A stretch of DNA of 64,000 bases, taken from positions 308,758,485 to 308,822,484 of the forward strand of contig NC_079147.1 in the NCBI RefSeq assembly GCF_945859685.1, in the 5' to 3' direction. Positions 22,491-35,212 of this stretch are shown piece after piece. A model generated the notes under the pieces. It had not been told where the DNA came from and ran no database searches. It was given only the letters and a program-made list of their open reading frames with translations. Both the position numbers and the translations under genes were made by a program. This DNA is from Eupeodes corollae (taxonomy: Eukaryota; Arthropoda; Insecta; Diptera; Syrphidae). Numbering within the stretch: the stretch's first letter is position 1; every line of letters starts with the position of its first letter.

Positions 22491-24910
22491 CGTCCAAATC
22501 TTTAATTTTAATACTTAAAAGCAAAGTCAATTACTTTCACTTTTTTTTATACGCCCCATTAAATTGTGAATAAGGCCCTGAAGAACATTCAGGCCGATCC
22601 TGTATGCAATCTTGCATAAATAAACACATACGACCGCTACATTGATAGTATAGTAAATGAAATATTCTCTCGTCGACGTTTACAAATTACATTCAAGACT
22701 TCAAGAGCGAAAAGGCAGTTGCTGGAATTTTGCAAATAGCGTTTCACGCGAGGGCTATTTAGCCCTTGGGTTGTGATTTTTAGACGCATATCGCATAGCA
22801 TGGGAATCATAAAAGCAATTCGCACGTACCTCAGTTTTTGGTATATCATTGAGGCATGAGACATACCTACCTACATTACATACGTCCTCATACATAAAGT
22901 TCCCACTACGTGTCTCACCAAAAACTGATGAAGACATCCTTTTGACTTTGACTTCGAAATTTTGGCTGCCAATTCATTGCGTTGCGTACATGAGGTGCCG
23001 CGCATGGTGTGGGTTATGCTTTATGACACAATCACCCCCTGCACGTCGTCGTCATTGGCGTGTAGTCATCGTCATCTTCATCGTTCGTCGTCGACGTCTT
23101 TGCCAAAATCAGCAATTTGTTGTGTGCCTGTGACTGTGCCTTGGTCTGTGCAGGTACGTATAATCGTATATATGTAACTGTACGTATGAAACAATGTTCG
23201 GAGGTTCCTGTTGATGTAGCTACTTCTTGTTGTATCACTCCACTCGTCTCCGAACTGAAAGGAAGGACGCAGAGATAACATATTTTTCCTGTAATAAAAT
23301 AAAAAGAAGAGCTTGCCATTTTTCTATTCAAGGACGTTATCAAAATGCGCACGAAAAAGAAATCTGGACAAAATCAATTTCCAGGAGTTTTTTTTTCTCT
23401 TTTTGGTTCCTGCTTCTGGTCCTAGATCCTAGTAACTGCTCCGGCTCCTTCTCCTTCTTCGTCGACATAAATAAAAAAAAAAAGAAAGTAAATTGAATAT
23501 GTCGAGGATTGCCAACCAAACAAAGCGGTATCTATGCAATTCTCGCTGTCGAGCTTGTCAATTTGTGTGATAGGTTTGGTTGAGGTTGAGGTTGCTGGCT
23601 GATGTTTTGGGGTCGGGTTTCGTTGGTTATTTTTGTGGCAGATGAAAATCTGATTAGAAAAGTGATCGTCTTGAATGTTGAAGATACGAATATTTGTTTG
23701 GGAAAAAAGGGTGTGAACAATTATTTTGAATAAGAACCAATGGTGAAATAATTCTTTTCTTAGTGTCTTGAGTTTATGGACATTATTTTTTTTAAGGTAA
23801 ATTTAGAAGAAATGAAATTCTTCTTCGGCCAGAATCATCTCACAAATTTCCTGATTTAAAGGGTTAGAAATACGATCCATTCCTCCAGATTGTAAAGGTA
23901 ACCGAAGAATCACAAAAAAGAAAAAGACTAATTGGCTATAGATAGATAATGTTACAAATTAATATCAAACCTTTATATTTATGAACTTCCCACCGTCAAT
24001 TTATTCCGGATTATAATATTGCTGTAGGTAAGGATGTGGGTTAGGTATCTTCCTTTCCCTTCAAATACATGTCAAGGGACCTTAATTATTAATTTTCGGT
24101 TTTCAATAAAGCCATATTCTTTCATCCTCTTGTATACACTGCCATCATTGCTTAAGGTCATGTCTTCGTCTCAGAAAAGGCAACTGGTTTTTATTTTTCA
24201 ATCAAATATCAAATTAAAACCATTTTAAACATTTTTCCAACAAAAGAATCCAATTTCAAACTTTTGCCTGAAGGCAGGTTAATTTTGTGGATTAGTTTAT
24301 GTTCTCAAAGAATACATTAAATTTCTGGAAAAAAGAAATACCCTTATTATTTTCATTGAATAAAAATTCGAATGTATCTAACTTGGTAGGTTACCACGCA
24401 CACAGTATTTTGGGCAAAGCATGTCTTATGCTTATATTTGTACATATTTTGTTACTATGCTTTAATATAAATAAAGGATAAAGGATAACTGATAGATTGA
24501 CATTGTATCCAATTATCGAAAAACGAAATCGAAATTTGCAATCGTTTTAAGAGGAATATAGTTTAAGCCAGGAACTGGTTCAGAGTTTAAGTCAAGGGGG
24601 GTCATTTAGGTATCCATCTTTATGTATAAGTTTCAAAAACTAACCAATGACAATTGAAGTTTGGTCTAAATAGTTTAACAACGTCTTACACTCATCTGCA
24701 AATATTCCAATCGTTTTTTAAATAAGCTCCTACTTAGTGTTAACATTCAATAACTTAGCTGAATTTCAAGAATTATTTTGTACATTGAACTAATCTGCGC
24801 TATAATTGTTAAGTATTTAGGGTTGAAGCAGTTTTAGTATTTGCTATTTGGGTTAAAAAGTCTCAAATGAATCAATAAAAATGTGTAGACTGGAGAATTA
24901 TCTGAAAAAT
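22491..24910. other. Non-coding stretch, nothing recognised
   Basis: About 2.4 kb without a family-like frame. A GC-richer patch with repeated CGTCGTC/GTCGTCG lies at 23040-23100. The short frames on both strands between 22637 and 23720 overlap each other and look like chance. Confidence 0.45.
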
Positions 24911-24914
24911 TTGG

Positions 24915-26345
24915 TTGACGATCTAGAGTGAGATCAAAAAAGACATCACCAAGTTGAAGTCAAACAAAGCGGCCGGCGATGACGCTCTGTAGGTGGAGCT
25001 TTTTAAGTACGCTGGAGCAGATCTGGTAAGGAGCATGCACCAGCTAGTTACTAACATTTTGGTCGAAGAAAGCATGCCCGACGAGTGGAATTTAAGCACG
25101 ATCTGCCCGATCCATAAAGAAAGTGACCGCCTTCTCTGCGCCAACTACACAGGCATTAGCCTTTCAAACATCACATACCAGATCTTGTCAAGCGTATTAT
25201 GTGAACGCCTTAATCCATTTACTGACGAACTAATTGACCCTTACCAGTGTGGCTTTAGGCCTGGAAAATATACCATCGACCAAATTTTCACTTTACGCCA
25301 AATCATGGAAAAGACCAAAGGGCATAACATCGAAACACACCATCTTTTCATCGATTTTTAAGCAGCTCATGACAGTGTGGACAGGAACGAACTATACGGT
25401 GACATGTTGAGTATTGATATCCGTACCAAACTGATACGACTTATAAGGATGACGTTGGAAAATGCTCGTTGTTGCTTCAAAATTGGAAGAGCCTTAACCG
25501 AAACCTTCGAAACCACCAGAGGACTTCGAAAAGGCGATGCGCTGTCATGAAGCTGCTTCAATATTGTTCTTGAAAAAGTGGTGCGCAACACAAACGCCAA
25601 TACAAGTGGCACCATCTTTCAAAAATTGACACAATATCTTGGATAAGCAGTCTATGGGTCTTGAAATTAACGAGGACACAAGGAAGTATTTACTGTCGTC
25701 AATCCACACCGTAGACTTGACGTGACAATTGACAGGTATAACTAACTTTAAAGCGGTATACCAATTTGTTTATTTGAGCACTGCTCTTAGGTCTGTAAAT
25801 GACATGAGCGCAGAGATCAAACTTAGAATTACCCTTGCTAACCGCTTTTCTTTGGCCTAAGCAAGCAGTTGAGGAATAAGGCTCTATCGCAAAGTAGCAA
25901 AGAGACTCTGTACAAAACCTTAATCATCCCAGTCCTGCTTTATAGTGCAGAAGCACTCTTCCAGGCAGTTGAAGAATCTCTTGGTATCTTCGAGAGGAAG
26001 GATCTGCGTACTATCTATGGTCCGGTTTGTGTCGACAGGCAAAGTAAAATCTGTCGGAGAAGAGATATACGAGCTGTACAGCGACTTACCACTGGTCAAA
26101 AAACTGTTTAAGACGGCTAGGGCATGTGGAGCGAATGACTATCGAAGTTCCATCCTGTAAGGTATTCAACGCCAAGCCTGAGGAAACAAGAATCAGAGGC
26201 AGGCCTCATCTCCGGTGGAGTGATCAAGTTGAGACCGATGCACGTCAACTTGGTATTCGAAACTGGAGGCAGCAAGCTAGAGATCGAGTTAGCTGGCGAA
26301 AGTTATTACTTGAGGCCCCGTAGCACAATGCGCTGTAACACTAAC
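24915..26345 (+). pseudogene. LINE family A, diverged copy A2: reverse transcriptase and C-terminus, broken
   Basis: The plus strand reads VELFKYAGADLVRSMHQL, then DEWNLSTICPIHK, DPYQCGFRPGKYTIDQIF, motif A FIDF followed by a stop and AAHDSVDRNELYG, RGLRKGDALS, and later LYKTLIIPVLLYSAEA, FERKDLRTIYGPVCVD and NWRQQARDRVSWRKLL. These are collinear with LINE A1 but clearly diverged. The YADD region is deleted near 25640, where the frame reads YLG then a stop. Stops also occur near 24990, 25360 and 25550. The 3' end at about 26325-26345 has AAAGTAAAGTAA, a short repeat tail like that of A1. The endonuclease is absent. Confidence 0.87.
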
Positions 26346-26449
26346 TATAAAGTAAAGTAAAATATGTTCTAAAACCTTGTAGAGTATAAAGAGCATAAAG
26401 ATCAAAGCACGCTGGATTCTGTTTTAAAATAGTGACAATATATTATTAT

Positions 26450-26775
26450 AATAAGTTTTTTTTTTGCTGGAAATGGAAGAAATGGACTTGCAGGACTTAT
26501 GGGTTCAACAAGACAGTTCAACATGCCACACAACACGCATAACAATGCACTTATTAAGAAACGAGTTAAGTGACCACTTCTTTTCACGTTTTGGGCCGGT
26601 CAAATGGCCGCCTAGATTTAATGCCTTTAGACTATTTTTTGTGAAGCAATGTTAATCCTCATGTTTTTAGATACAAGCCCACTTCGATTAACGCACATTT
26701 AAGCAATTCTTGAGATATTGTTTGAAATCTTAGAAAAGTTATGCCAAAATTGAACTAAGCAGATGACATTTGAGC
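26450..26775 (+). pseudogene. C-terminal fragment of IS630/DUF4817-type transposase
   Basis: The frame 26464-26655 contains DLQDLWVQQDSSTCHTTRI, the block with the second catalytic Asp (usual form FQQDGATCHT), then LLRNELSDHFFSRFGPVKWP. This is exactly the block missing from the copy at 8086-9134. After 26655 the remaining C-terminus is out of frame, but EKLCQN and similar words survive near 26735. No N-terminal half and no TIRs were found. It lies between LINE A2 and LINE D1. Confidence 0.8.
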
Positions 26776-26784
26776 CGGACTCCG

Positions 26785-29325
26785 CAAGGCTCCGCAAAGT
26801 TTTATCGAAGGAACATTGTAATCCTTCATTTCTAAAAAACCTGATGGAACCTGGACAGCCTATCTAGCCGAATCTCTTGAGCTACTGATGAAGACGCACT
26901 TTCCGGGATGCGAGAGTGATAACCTCAAAACGCTTGAAACCACAGAGCTAAACGTAGCTCATTTGGAGCAAGTCAATTCTGTTATAACCAGAGAAAATAT
27001 TTTGTGGGCCATCAAAACTTTTTCTCCATATAAATCCCCAGGCATGGATGGCATACTGTCAGTTATGCTTCAATAGTTCCATGATGTGGCAGCTTCTTGG
27101 CTGGAACAAATTATCAAAGTCTCCTTCTCAAACTTGTGCCCATGTCGTGGAGACAGGTCAAAGTAGTTTTTATCCCGAAAGTGGGTAGGCGAGGTCACGA
27201 ATCCACGAAGGATTTCAGACCAATAAGCTTAACACCTTTTGTGCTTACAACCTTGGAGCGCATTCTTGATTACCATATTAGAGAAATCCTAGTTGGACAA
27301 CCTCTCGAAAACTCTCAGCATACTTATCTTAAGGGCAAATCTACGGAGACTGCTCTCCATGAGGTAGTGCGTACTGTAGAACAAACAATCCATTATAAAG
27401 AATTTACGAATCGCTCCTTAAGTTCGGTGTAGAAGACTTTATTAGAGAATGGATTATTTCCATGCTCAGTGGTAGGAAGATTCGAGCCACTCTAGGCAAT
27501 ACAATCGCAACAAAACATTTTAGTAGGGGAACACCCCAGGGTGGTGTCCTTTCGCCTCTTCTATGGCTCCTGGTCATGGATACAATTCTCGTTAAATTAG
27601 AGAGATGTGGAGTGAAGGCGGTAGCCTATGCGAATGATTTGGTGCTATTGGTGTCAGGAAAGAACACCTCTGTGATTAGTGAAATCACGGAGTCAGCTTT
27701 GAAGAAAGTTAACAACTGGGCCCCGATGTGTTGACTACTAGTAAACCAAAGTAAAACTGAACTGTTGCTCTTTATCACCAAAACTAAAGTACCGCCCTTC
27801 ACGCTACCTCGACTCAACGGTCAAATCCTATCATTGTCTTCCAGTGCAAAATATTTGGGAGTTATACTCGACCCTAAACTAAACTGGAAACTAAATATTG
27901 AAGTACGGGTTAAGAAGGCCTGAGTTGCCTTCTACGCCTGCAGCAAAACTTTCGGCCAAAAGTGGGGACTTCAGTCGAAGATTATTTTATGGACGTACAC
28001 AGCCGTAATACTTCCAATCTTAACATATGGTTCAATTGTGTGGTGGCCTGTTCCTATAATATTGATAAGCTAAAGAAGGTTCAGAGAACAGCTTGCGAGG
28101 GCACCACAAGGGCCATGCGTACTTGCCCAACAGACGCCTTAAACGTTATTTTGGATCTTTTACCAATCGATCTTTTTATTAAATACATACTTTCCTGCAG
28201 CGCTATTAGGCTGAAGGAATCAAACGGCTGGTTGTCAAGACCTTATGGTTACAGCAACACAACGAAATTGATTCCCTCAGTTATTATCTCGGTAGACACT
28301 GACTACTGCACTCCCACTTTGAGCCTTAGTAAGGGTTTTAAGGTTATTTTCCCATCCAGAGAAGATTGGTAGGATGACATCGTTTTGATAGGTTTCGACA
28401 CAATCATCTTTACTGACGGCTCAAAGATGGAGTGCGGAGTTGGTCCTGGTATCTTTTTTGAGTCCCTTAATGTAGCCAAATCCTTTAGGCTTCCTGACTT
28501 TGCTAGCGTTTTTCAGTCTTTACTGCTGGCAGTAAGGGAGGCATGCAAGAAACGAAACCCAAACCAAAACCGAAATGCTGATATCTTTACAGCTGTCAAA
28601 GCCAATTAACACGGCCATATCCTCATCTAAATTGGTCCAGCAGTGTTGCGATGAGCTTGCGAGCCTGAATATTTACCTCGGTGTCACCCTGATCTGGGTT
28701 CCGGACCATAGTGGTATCGTGGGAAATGAACAGGCTGACGAGCTAGCCAGGCAAGGATCGGCCCTTCATAGCTCACTTGCGGAAATGGTTAACATTCCTT
28801 TTGGTGCTATGAAAGGTAAAGTCTTTTCTATCTACCAAACTGAATCAAACCGAAGGTGGAGCAATTAACCCAACTGCATTATATCAAGGAAGATATGGCC
28901 CACCTATAACAAAACCCGTACAAACGATCTTCTATGCAGGCCAAGGCAAGACATAGCCAGGATTGTTGCAATTTGTGCCGGACATTGGCCTATAGGAGTT
29001 CATGCATAGAAGTTGGGTATCTCTTACAACACCTTTTGCCGTAGTTGTAAGTGAAACGATAATCCATTTATTGCTTTGGCAAACACTAGAATGAAATACT
29101 TTGGAAAAGCATTCTTTCAAGAACTTAGTGAGCTATCTGAGACCTTATCTTTTTTCTCAATGCGACAAAATGGCTCTAACGTAATCGCTATGAACCTTCT
29201 CTATAAATCTATCCCTTTCAATTAAGGTTCAAACAAGTTTTTGGTATCAAAACGGCCGGCGCACATTGGATTTCAGGCTAGGTTGCCTTGAGATCCATTT
29301 CTACCTACCTACCTACCTACCTCAC
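26785..29325 (+). mobile_element. LINE family D, copy D1: RT plus RNase H, 5'-truncated and broken
   Basis: In order: a pre-RT linker (MKTHFPGCESD), RT entry FSPYKSPGMDGI (27015-27055), FRPISLTPFVLTTLERILDY, GTPQGGVLSPLLWLLVMD, motif C VAYANDLVLLVSG (YADD changed to YAND), a C-terminal linker, then an RNase H domain split in two (28385-28609 with IIFTDGSKMECGVGPGIF, and 28575-28868 with IWVPDHSGIVGNEQADELAR). There are at least five frame breaks (27076, 27432, 27734, 28372, 28609). The 3' end finishes in a CTAC repeat at 29301-29322. The combination of RT and RNase H is typical of the I/LOA/R1 group; the exact clade is not decided. The endonuclease is missing. Confidence 0.87.
29301..29322. 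repeat. (CTAC)n microsatellite
   Basis: Five and a half perfect units of CTAC lie at or just past the 3' end of LINE D1. They could be the element's simple-repeat tail. Confidence 0.85.
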
Positions 29326-29972
29326 CGTTCAACCACTTCCTCGCTTGGTTCCAGAACTATTTCTGTGAAAGCTATTCACCCACTTCATAATCGTATAAAT
29401 TTTGGAACAATTTTAAAATTATTTCGTAATCGTTCCAGTCTTGCAATGACCAAACAGCCTGATTCCATGAACTTCTTATAAACGAACATACACCGCGTAA
29501 TACACCACGGCTCCATGACAACTGAAACAGAATCTCGCAACTATTTCATACTACCCATACCTATAACAATACGGTTCCTCCACCTCGCATAACACCCCAT
29601 TCATACCTCGCTGTTGTCCTATATTCAAATTTCACCTCACAAATTCGTCTTCAATTCAAGTTTTTGAACTATACCTTTTTAAAAACTTAAAAATTCATAA
29701 AAGGTGTGTTTTCAAGACTAACTTAAAACTAGACATAGTTCTTAACAAAACAACTTAAGATTTAATTTTTGATGCTGATATTTAAGCCGATTTCAATTTT
29801 AGCTCTATGTACCTAAATTTGAAATTGTTTTTTAAATATAATTCAGTGATTTTATAGAATTATGTAAAATACTCTAAAACTAACTAAGCAGCATTTTTCA
29901 AAAAATTATCGAGTACTGAAAGCATTTAAACGGAATATTGAAGATGGTGTTAAAGCTTTTAAAATCATCTTA
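29326..29972. other. Non-coding stretch
   Basis: No gene recognised between LINE D1 and the pogo-like element. The frame at 29266-29481 runs out of the LINE tail and matches nothing I know. Confidence 0.45.
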
Positions 29973-32561
29973 TTGGGAATACGCTATGAAACGGACGGGT
30001 TATAAAACGGACACTATAGATATCTCAAAAGCTTCTGAACGAAAAAAAATATTGTTTTGGTTGTTGTCACCACTGATGACTATAGATAAACCCACAAAAA
30101 TGACAGATTCCGGCAGCCATTATTTAGTTTCCTTCTGTAAAAATAAAGCGTATATTTGCAAAGCCATTAAAAATTCAATATCATCTCAACCTACAATTGT
30201 GGTGTTTTTATCTGTTGTGATATATTGTCAAAAATATAAGGAGCGGTGAGTTATAGTTCTATCAAAACTTAATTAGTTAGATTTTGGTCGAACTGTTTTT
30301 AGGTTAGATTTGCAATGAATCGGACAGCTGCCGTCGCTGTGAAACGGACGTCCGATTCAATGCGCCAGTGGCTGTCCGATTCATTACTCCTGCATGGAGT
30401 TTGTTATTAACTATTAATTCCTAACCATTAGATGCCGCCAAAAAAGAGGATTCGTCCAGAAAAAGTCGCTATAGAGTCTGATGTGGAAGAAGTGCTTAAA
30501 AAAGGACAGTCAATTCGTTCAGTTACAGCAGCATACAAAATATCGAAATCTTATTTGGCGGACCTTGTTAAGAAAGCTAAAGGGTCTTCAACTGCGTATA
30601 TTCACGATCCAAATATTGGAAATAAAAGAATTTTTAGTCGTGAACAAGAGCAACAACTTGCTGATTATTTAAAAAGATCTTCGAAGATGTGCTATGGACT
30701 CACAACGACCAAGGTAAAAGAATTAGCTTACCAATTTGCAGCTGCAAATCATGTAGCACCAGAAAAATGGATTGAGAAAAACAAGGCCACAAATGATTGG
30801 TTTCGCTGGTTTATGAAGAGAAATCCTTCATTATCAATACGTAAACCTGAAAATACATCTCTATCCAGGGCTACATCTTTTAACCAAGAAAATGTGAGTA
30901 AGTTTTGCGAAAATCTTGCAATCATATTAAATAAAAAGAAAATTGAACCTCATATGATATGGAACCTTGACGAAACTGGGTGTTCAACAGTGACCAATCC
31001 GCCAAAAGTGGTTGCAACCCGAGGATGCGAACAAGTTGGACAGGTGACATCGGCAGAAAGAGGACAGTAAGTCACAGTGCTTGCATTCATTAATGCTTCT
31101 GGTGGCACCGTTCCTCCTGTGTTTGTGTTTCCTAGAGTCCATTTCAAGGAATTTATGTTACAAGGTGGTCCAAAAGGTTCACTGGGTCTAGCCAACCCAA
31201 GTGGTTGGATAACTGAAGAGAGTTTCTACAAGGCCATGATCCACTTTATTAAATATGTTAAGCCCTCTGAAGAAAACCCTTGTTTAATACTATGTGACAA
31301 CCATTCTAGCCACATTACAATTAACATCGTCACGTTGGCTAGAGATAATAATATTACAATTTTAACGTTTCCACCTAACTGCAGCCATCGCCTCCAGCCG
31401 CTGGATGTTTCTGTTTATGGACCTTTTAAAGCTCGATATAGAGAGGCCATGAATGCGTGGATGTTATCTAATCCCGGAAAAACAGTTTCCATTTATGAGG
31501 TAGCTCAATTTGCCAACACCGCGTATATTGCTGCATTTTCCATGGAAAACAATATTTCGGGTTTTCAGAAAATTGGTGTACATCCATTTAATAGAAATAC
31601 GTTCACTGAAGATGATTTCTTGACATCCTTTGTCACTGACAGACCTATACCTGAGCTCCATAATGCCAAAGTATCAACTGATAATGCGCCTGGAATAATT
31701 GCTGAATTTCCGTATACCAGCGATGACCCCACAACCTCTGCTGCCATCTCCTCTTGCTCCGTTCCACAAATAACAAGCTCAGAATCGAATCCATCAACTA
31801 TGGTTTTATCTCCTGAATGTATTCGACCGTATCCAAAGGCGTTGCCAAGAAAAAAAAATCAGAACCGATCCAGGAAGATGAAGAGCACGATTATAACTGA
31901 CACGCCTGAGAAGGATGCATTAATGGAAAAACATTCAGCTAAAAAGGAAGTAAATAAAAAGGTTATCAAGATGAAAACTTCTAAAAACATTAAAAAGCTC
32001 GTACAGTCATCTTCAGAGTCATCTAATGCAGATTTTTCACTTCGAGAATCAGATGATTCTACGAGTCTTCATATAATCTACCATCTACATCTGCATGTCA
32101 TGCTAAGGGCGAACGCAAGACTAAAACATCGGTTATGGAAATAAATAATAATAACTAAATATTTTATGTTGTTGTTGTTTTTGTTTATTATAATAGTTAT
32201 TATTATTATAATTTTTTTTTATCTCAGTTTATGTTGTACTGTGCTGTTTAAATTACTTAAATAAAAGTTATTGCAAATATTGCATAATCATATCGCTTAA
32301 AGTAAGCCATTGGTTACTAGTCCGTTTCAAGACACCCATTGTCCTTTTCAATGCTTCCTGTGTTATGAAAAGGACATAAGTAAGTTCTAATAAAAAATAA
32401 TATTTCTTATTAAAAATTTAATTTTTATAAAATATGGTGTATGAATTATTGTACCATATTATATCCGAAATCATTAGGACACTTCATGAGTTTCTAAGTT
32501 TTTAACTACAGTATGTAAAATAACTACAAAGAAAAACGTCCGTTTCATAGCGTATCTCCCC
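29973..32561 (+). mobile_element. Pogo-like DNA transposon, nearly complete
   Basis: The left end contains ATACGCTATGAAACGGACG (from 29979); the right end, reverse-complemented, contains the same 19 bases (within 32537-32555). TA flanks the outer ends at 29971-29972 and 32562-32563. A single plus-strand gene (30432-32144) fills the middle. The phrase GAAACGGAC or its complement recurs inside both ends (about 29988, 30004 as a variant, 30340, 32320, 32540), and half-forms such as TCCGATTCA lie near 30350 and 30375. Such subterminal repeats are candidate transposase-binding sites. Total length is 2.59 kb. Confidence 0.88.
30432..32144 (+). pseudogene. Pogo-like DDE transposase with one in-frame stop
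   Basis: The start at 30432 (MPPKKRIRPEKVAIESD) leads into a helix-turn-helix segment (SIRSVTAAYKISKSYLADL, residues 28-46), then a CENP-B-like second DNA-binding region with WFRWFMKRNPSLSIRKPE (residues 123-140). The catalytic core has NLDETG (first Asp near residue 180), CDNHSSH (second Asp near 289) and NCSHRLQPLD (third near 325), giving about 35 residues between the second and third. After the core comes a Ser/Pro- and Lys-rich tail with nuclear-localisation-like KKNQNRSRKMK. One TAA at 31068-31070 interrupts the frame just after the first Asp block; the same frame then continues open for 358 codons. No other damage is visible, so this looks like a young death. Length fits the family (about 570 residues). 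Confidence 0.9.
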
Positions 32562-35210
32562 TACATTTTTTTGAAGAAAAGAATTGACTTTGCTTTAAAA
32601 ATATATATATATTTCTTGTCATATTTTGAAAGGTGATATCTAAGCATCATGACGTGCTGAAGTGATTTAAATCACCAAACTATCGGAAAGGTATAATATT
32701 ATAGTCTATTATAAAGCCTTGCTGATCAGTGTTATTCTTAAATTAAGTTTATTCTGAAAACAACAATGAATTTAATTGGGAAACGGGGCGTATACGCACT
32801 TTAATTATTAAAAAATAGACAAAAATGACAAATTGTCTATAGGATTTAACCTTCATAAATGTCTAAATTCAGAATATATCTATCTTCTTTACGTATATAG
32901 CAATAATATTAAGTTAATGAAATCCCAGACAATTTCCCTCTGCTTCTAAAAAGAAGTTTTACGTAAAGCCCTAGGTGTTTAGGTACATGTTTCTATACTA
33001 AACCAATGTGTATACCTACCCACACTTTAACTCATCTATTCCGACTGAACTTTTAATTAAAAGAAAACTTCCAAAGAACTTAATTAAACTATATTCATGC
33101 GCTTCTCCTCTCTAACTTCACCCCCCCCCCCCCCACACAGCCCTTTTCTCTCTCTGTTGTCTATTTTAGATATTTAACTTTCGAATGGACTTTTCATTCT
33201 TCTTCTCTCCGAGTCGAGCCATCATCTCATCGCATCGTATCGAATCAATGTTTATACTTTTTTACTATATCAACCATCATCCAACACTGCCCGGAGGCAC
33301 GAGTACCTATACAAAAGTATAGTATAGACGTTAAACAACTTACCTCAGGCCAATCAGGTTCGATCACATCAATGTTCCATTAAAAAGCAAAAACCAAACT
33401 TTTATTTCAGAAAAAGTTTTAACATTAAATGTCAGCAGCACAGCAGTGAGTTTTTCCTCAACATCAAGCAATTCCCTCCTGTGATGCTAAGCACAAACTC
33501 CCTTTAATACTCCAACCCCCTCCGCCCCCCTTTCGAGTCGTTGGAAAACAACACGAAACACAGAACTTTTTTGTTTCGTCAGAGACTTTATGTGTGAAAT
33601 TGAGATTTCAACCCAAAAATAAAACAAAGCTGAAAAAAACTGCAGGCGAAAAAAAAAATAATTGCCAAAAATAAATCAACGAGCAAATCTCTATCAATTA
33701 GAATCACATTGAAAGTAAATAGCATGGAATAAACGCACCAAAAAAAGAGACTCCTCCTCCGCCACTGAAGCCGCCACTGCTGCCGCGAACCGAACGAAGC
33801 CAAGACTGTTAAAAAAGAACTTCAAATCGATTGGTTAGGCACGTGCTTATTCACTAAATGTCCTTACATATACCTTCAAGCATCAAAAACAAAAATAAAA
33901 ACTGTTTGTTTTGAAATGAAAAAACGCTCGAAAGCCGAAACGAAGAAAAAAGGAACTAATATCGGTCCCGGAAAAGAAAATAATTTTCAAGGATTTAAAG
34001 TTTTGCTCCAGCAGAAGTTTTCTTTTTCTTTTTTCTTATTCTTCGTATCGGTCTTCTTCATCTTCATTGCTGCAAAAAAGTTCTATGGCAGAGTGCGTGA
34101 AACTTTTCAAGGAGATTTCTTCAGAGAAATTTATGAAGTGCAGGAGGCCTCTTTCATCTTGTTTCTCAACGAAAAGGACTTCTCGAGCGTCAAGCACAAG
34201 AAAATAAAAAAAAATAAAAATGGGAAATGAGCCTTTCAGAATTTATTTGGAAAAGTTTTTTCCCAACGAAGATTTTCTTCTTTATTTTTTTTTTTTGCCT
34301 TCAGCTTTAGAGCCTTGCAAAGCATTGAAACCAAAATGTTATACATCTTTTTTCGTGTACCTACACATCTAACCAACATGTATTATAAATCTACAAACTT
34401 ATACATATGTAGTTAGATACTTATAGTCTTTTGTAAAACTGCAGCTCTATAGTTTTGGACTTGAGGATGTATGTTTACGTATATGCGGTTCAGTGCAATT
34501 TATAATATATTGTGCTTCATTTGCCAAGCCTCGCCCAGGTCATGAAAGCGCGCTGTTGTGTACTTTGTGTGTACTCGATCATGCGTTAATCAATTTAATT
34601 CACTCTGATTTTCCCGAAATTACATTTGCACATTTGAAATTTGCATTTATTGCAAACCCAGGCCAAGAGAGGGAGAGGTGATGGGTTAAACAGTTCCATG
34701 GTTGGCTCGGTTTCTACACGAGCCCTTGGTAATATTCCAAAAACAAACAAAAGTAGCAAAACAAAAACTTATACATAGGTCAGTAAGTCAAGGGTCAGGG
34801 CTAGCCCAGACACAATGGGTCCAATTGTTGTGTCAGTTTTATATTTCTTGTCCCCAGTATGCAAATTTAAACTAAACTTAATAGTTATGAGCATGAGTGT
34901 TGTGAGTTTGAAATAAAGCTGCCATTTTGGGGAGCCAGTTATAGACAATTTTCATTTTGAGGTTATTTTGGTACTTAAATTAATTTAATTCTGACAACCT
35001 CACAGATGCCATATCACAATGCTCAAGATTAACTCGATCTTGTGACTTTTATCTTATTCTGAAAAAAATCTTACAAGTTGTGATACAAACTTCAAAATTA
35101 AGATTTGGCCTTTGGTAGATCACAACTCAAGTAAGCTTGAGGATACTGTTACAAATTGTTCTTAAAGTTTTAGATATCAAAATGAGAGGGAAAGAATGAG
35201 TTGGGTAAAG
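32562..35210. other. Non-coding stretch with simple-sequence tracts
   Basis: No recognised gene. There is a run of 14 C at 33121-33134 after a pyrimidine-rich stretch, and several A-rich runs near 33640 and 34200. The frame 33916-34230 could give a Lys-rich 104-residue protein with one hydrophobic segment (FFLFFVSVFFIFIAA), but its composition is low-complexity and I do not support it as a gene. Confidence 0.45.
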
Positions 35211-35212
35211 TA

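Noticed and set aside
29326..29650. Further coding continuation of LINE D1 past the CTAC repeat
   Set aside because: Three frames read on both strands gave no convincing LINE motif.
33916..34230. 104-residue Lys-rich frame with one hydrophobic segment
   Set aside because: Low-complexity composition from A- and T-runs, no family resemblance, no splice or neighbour support.
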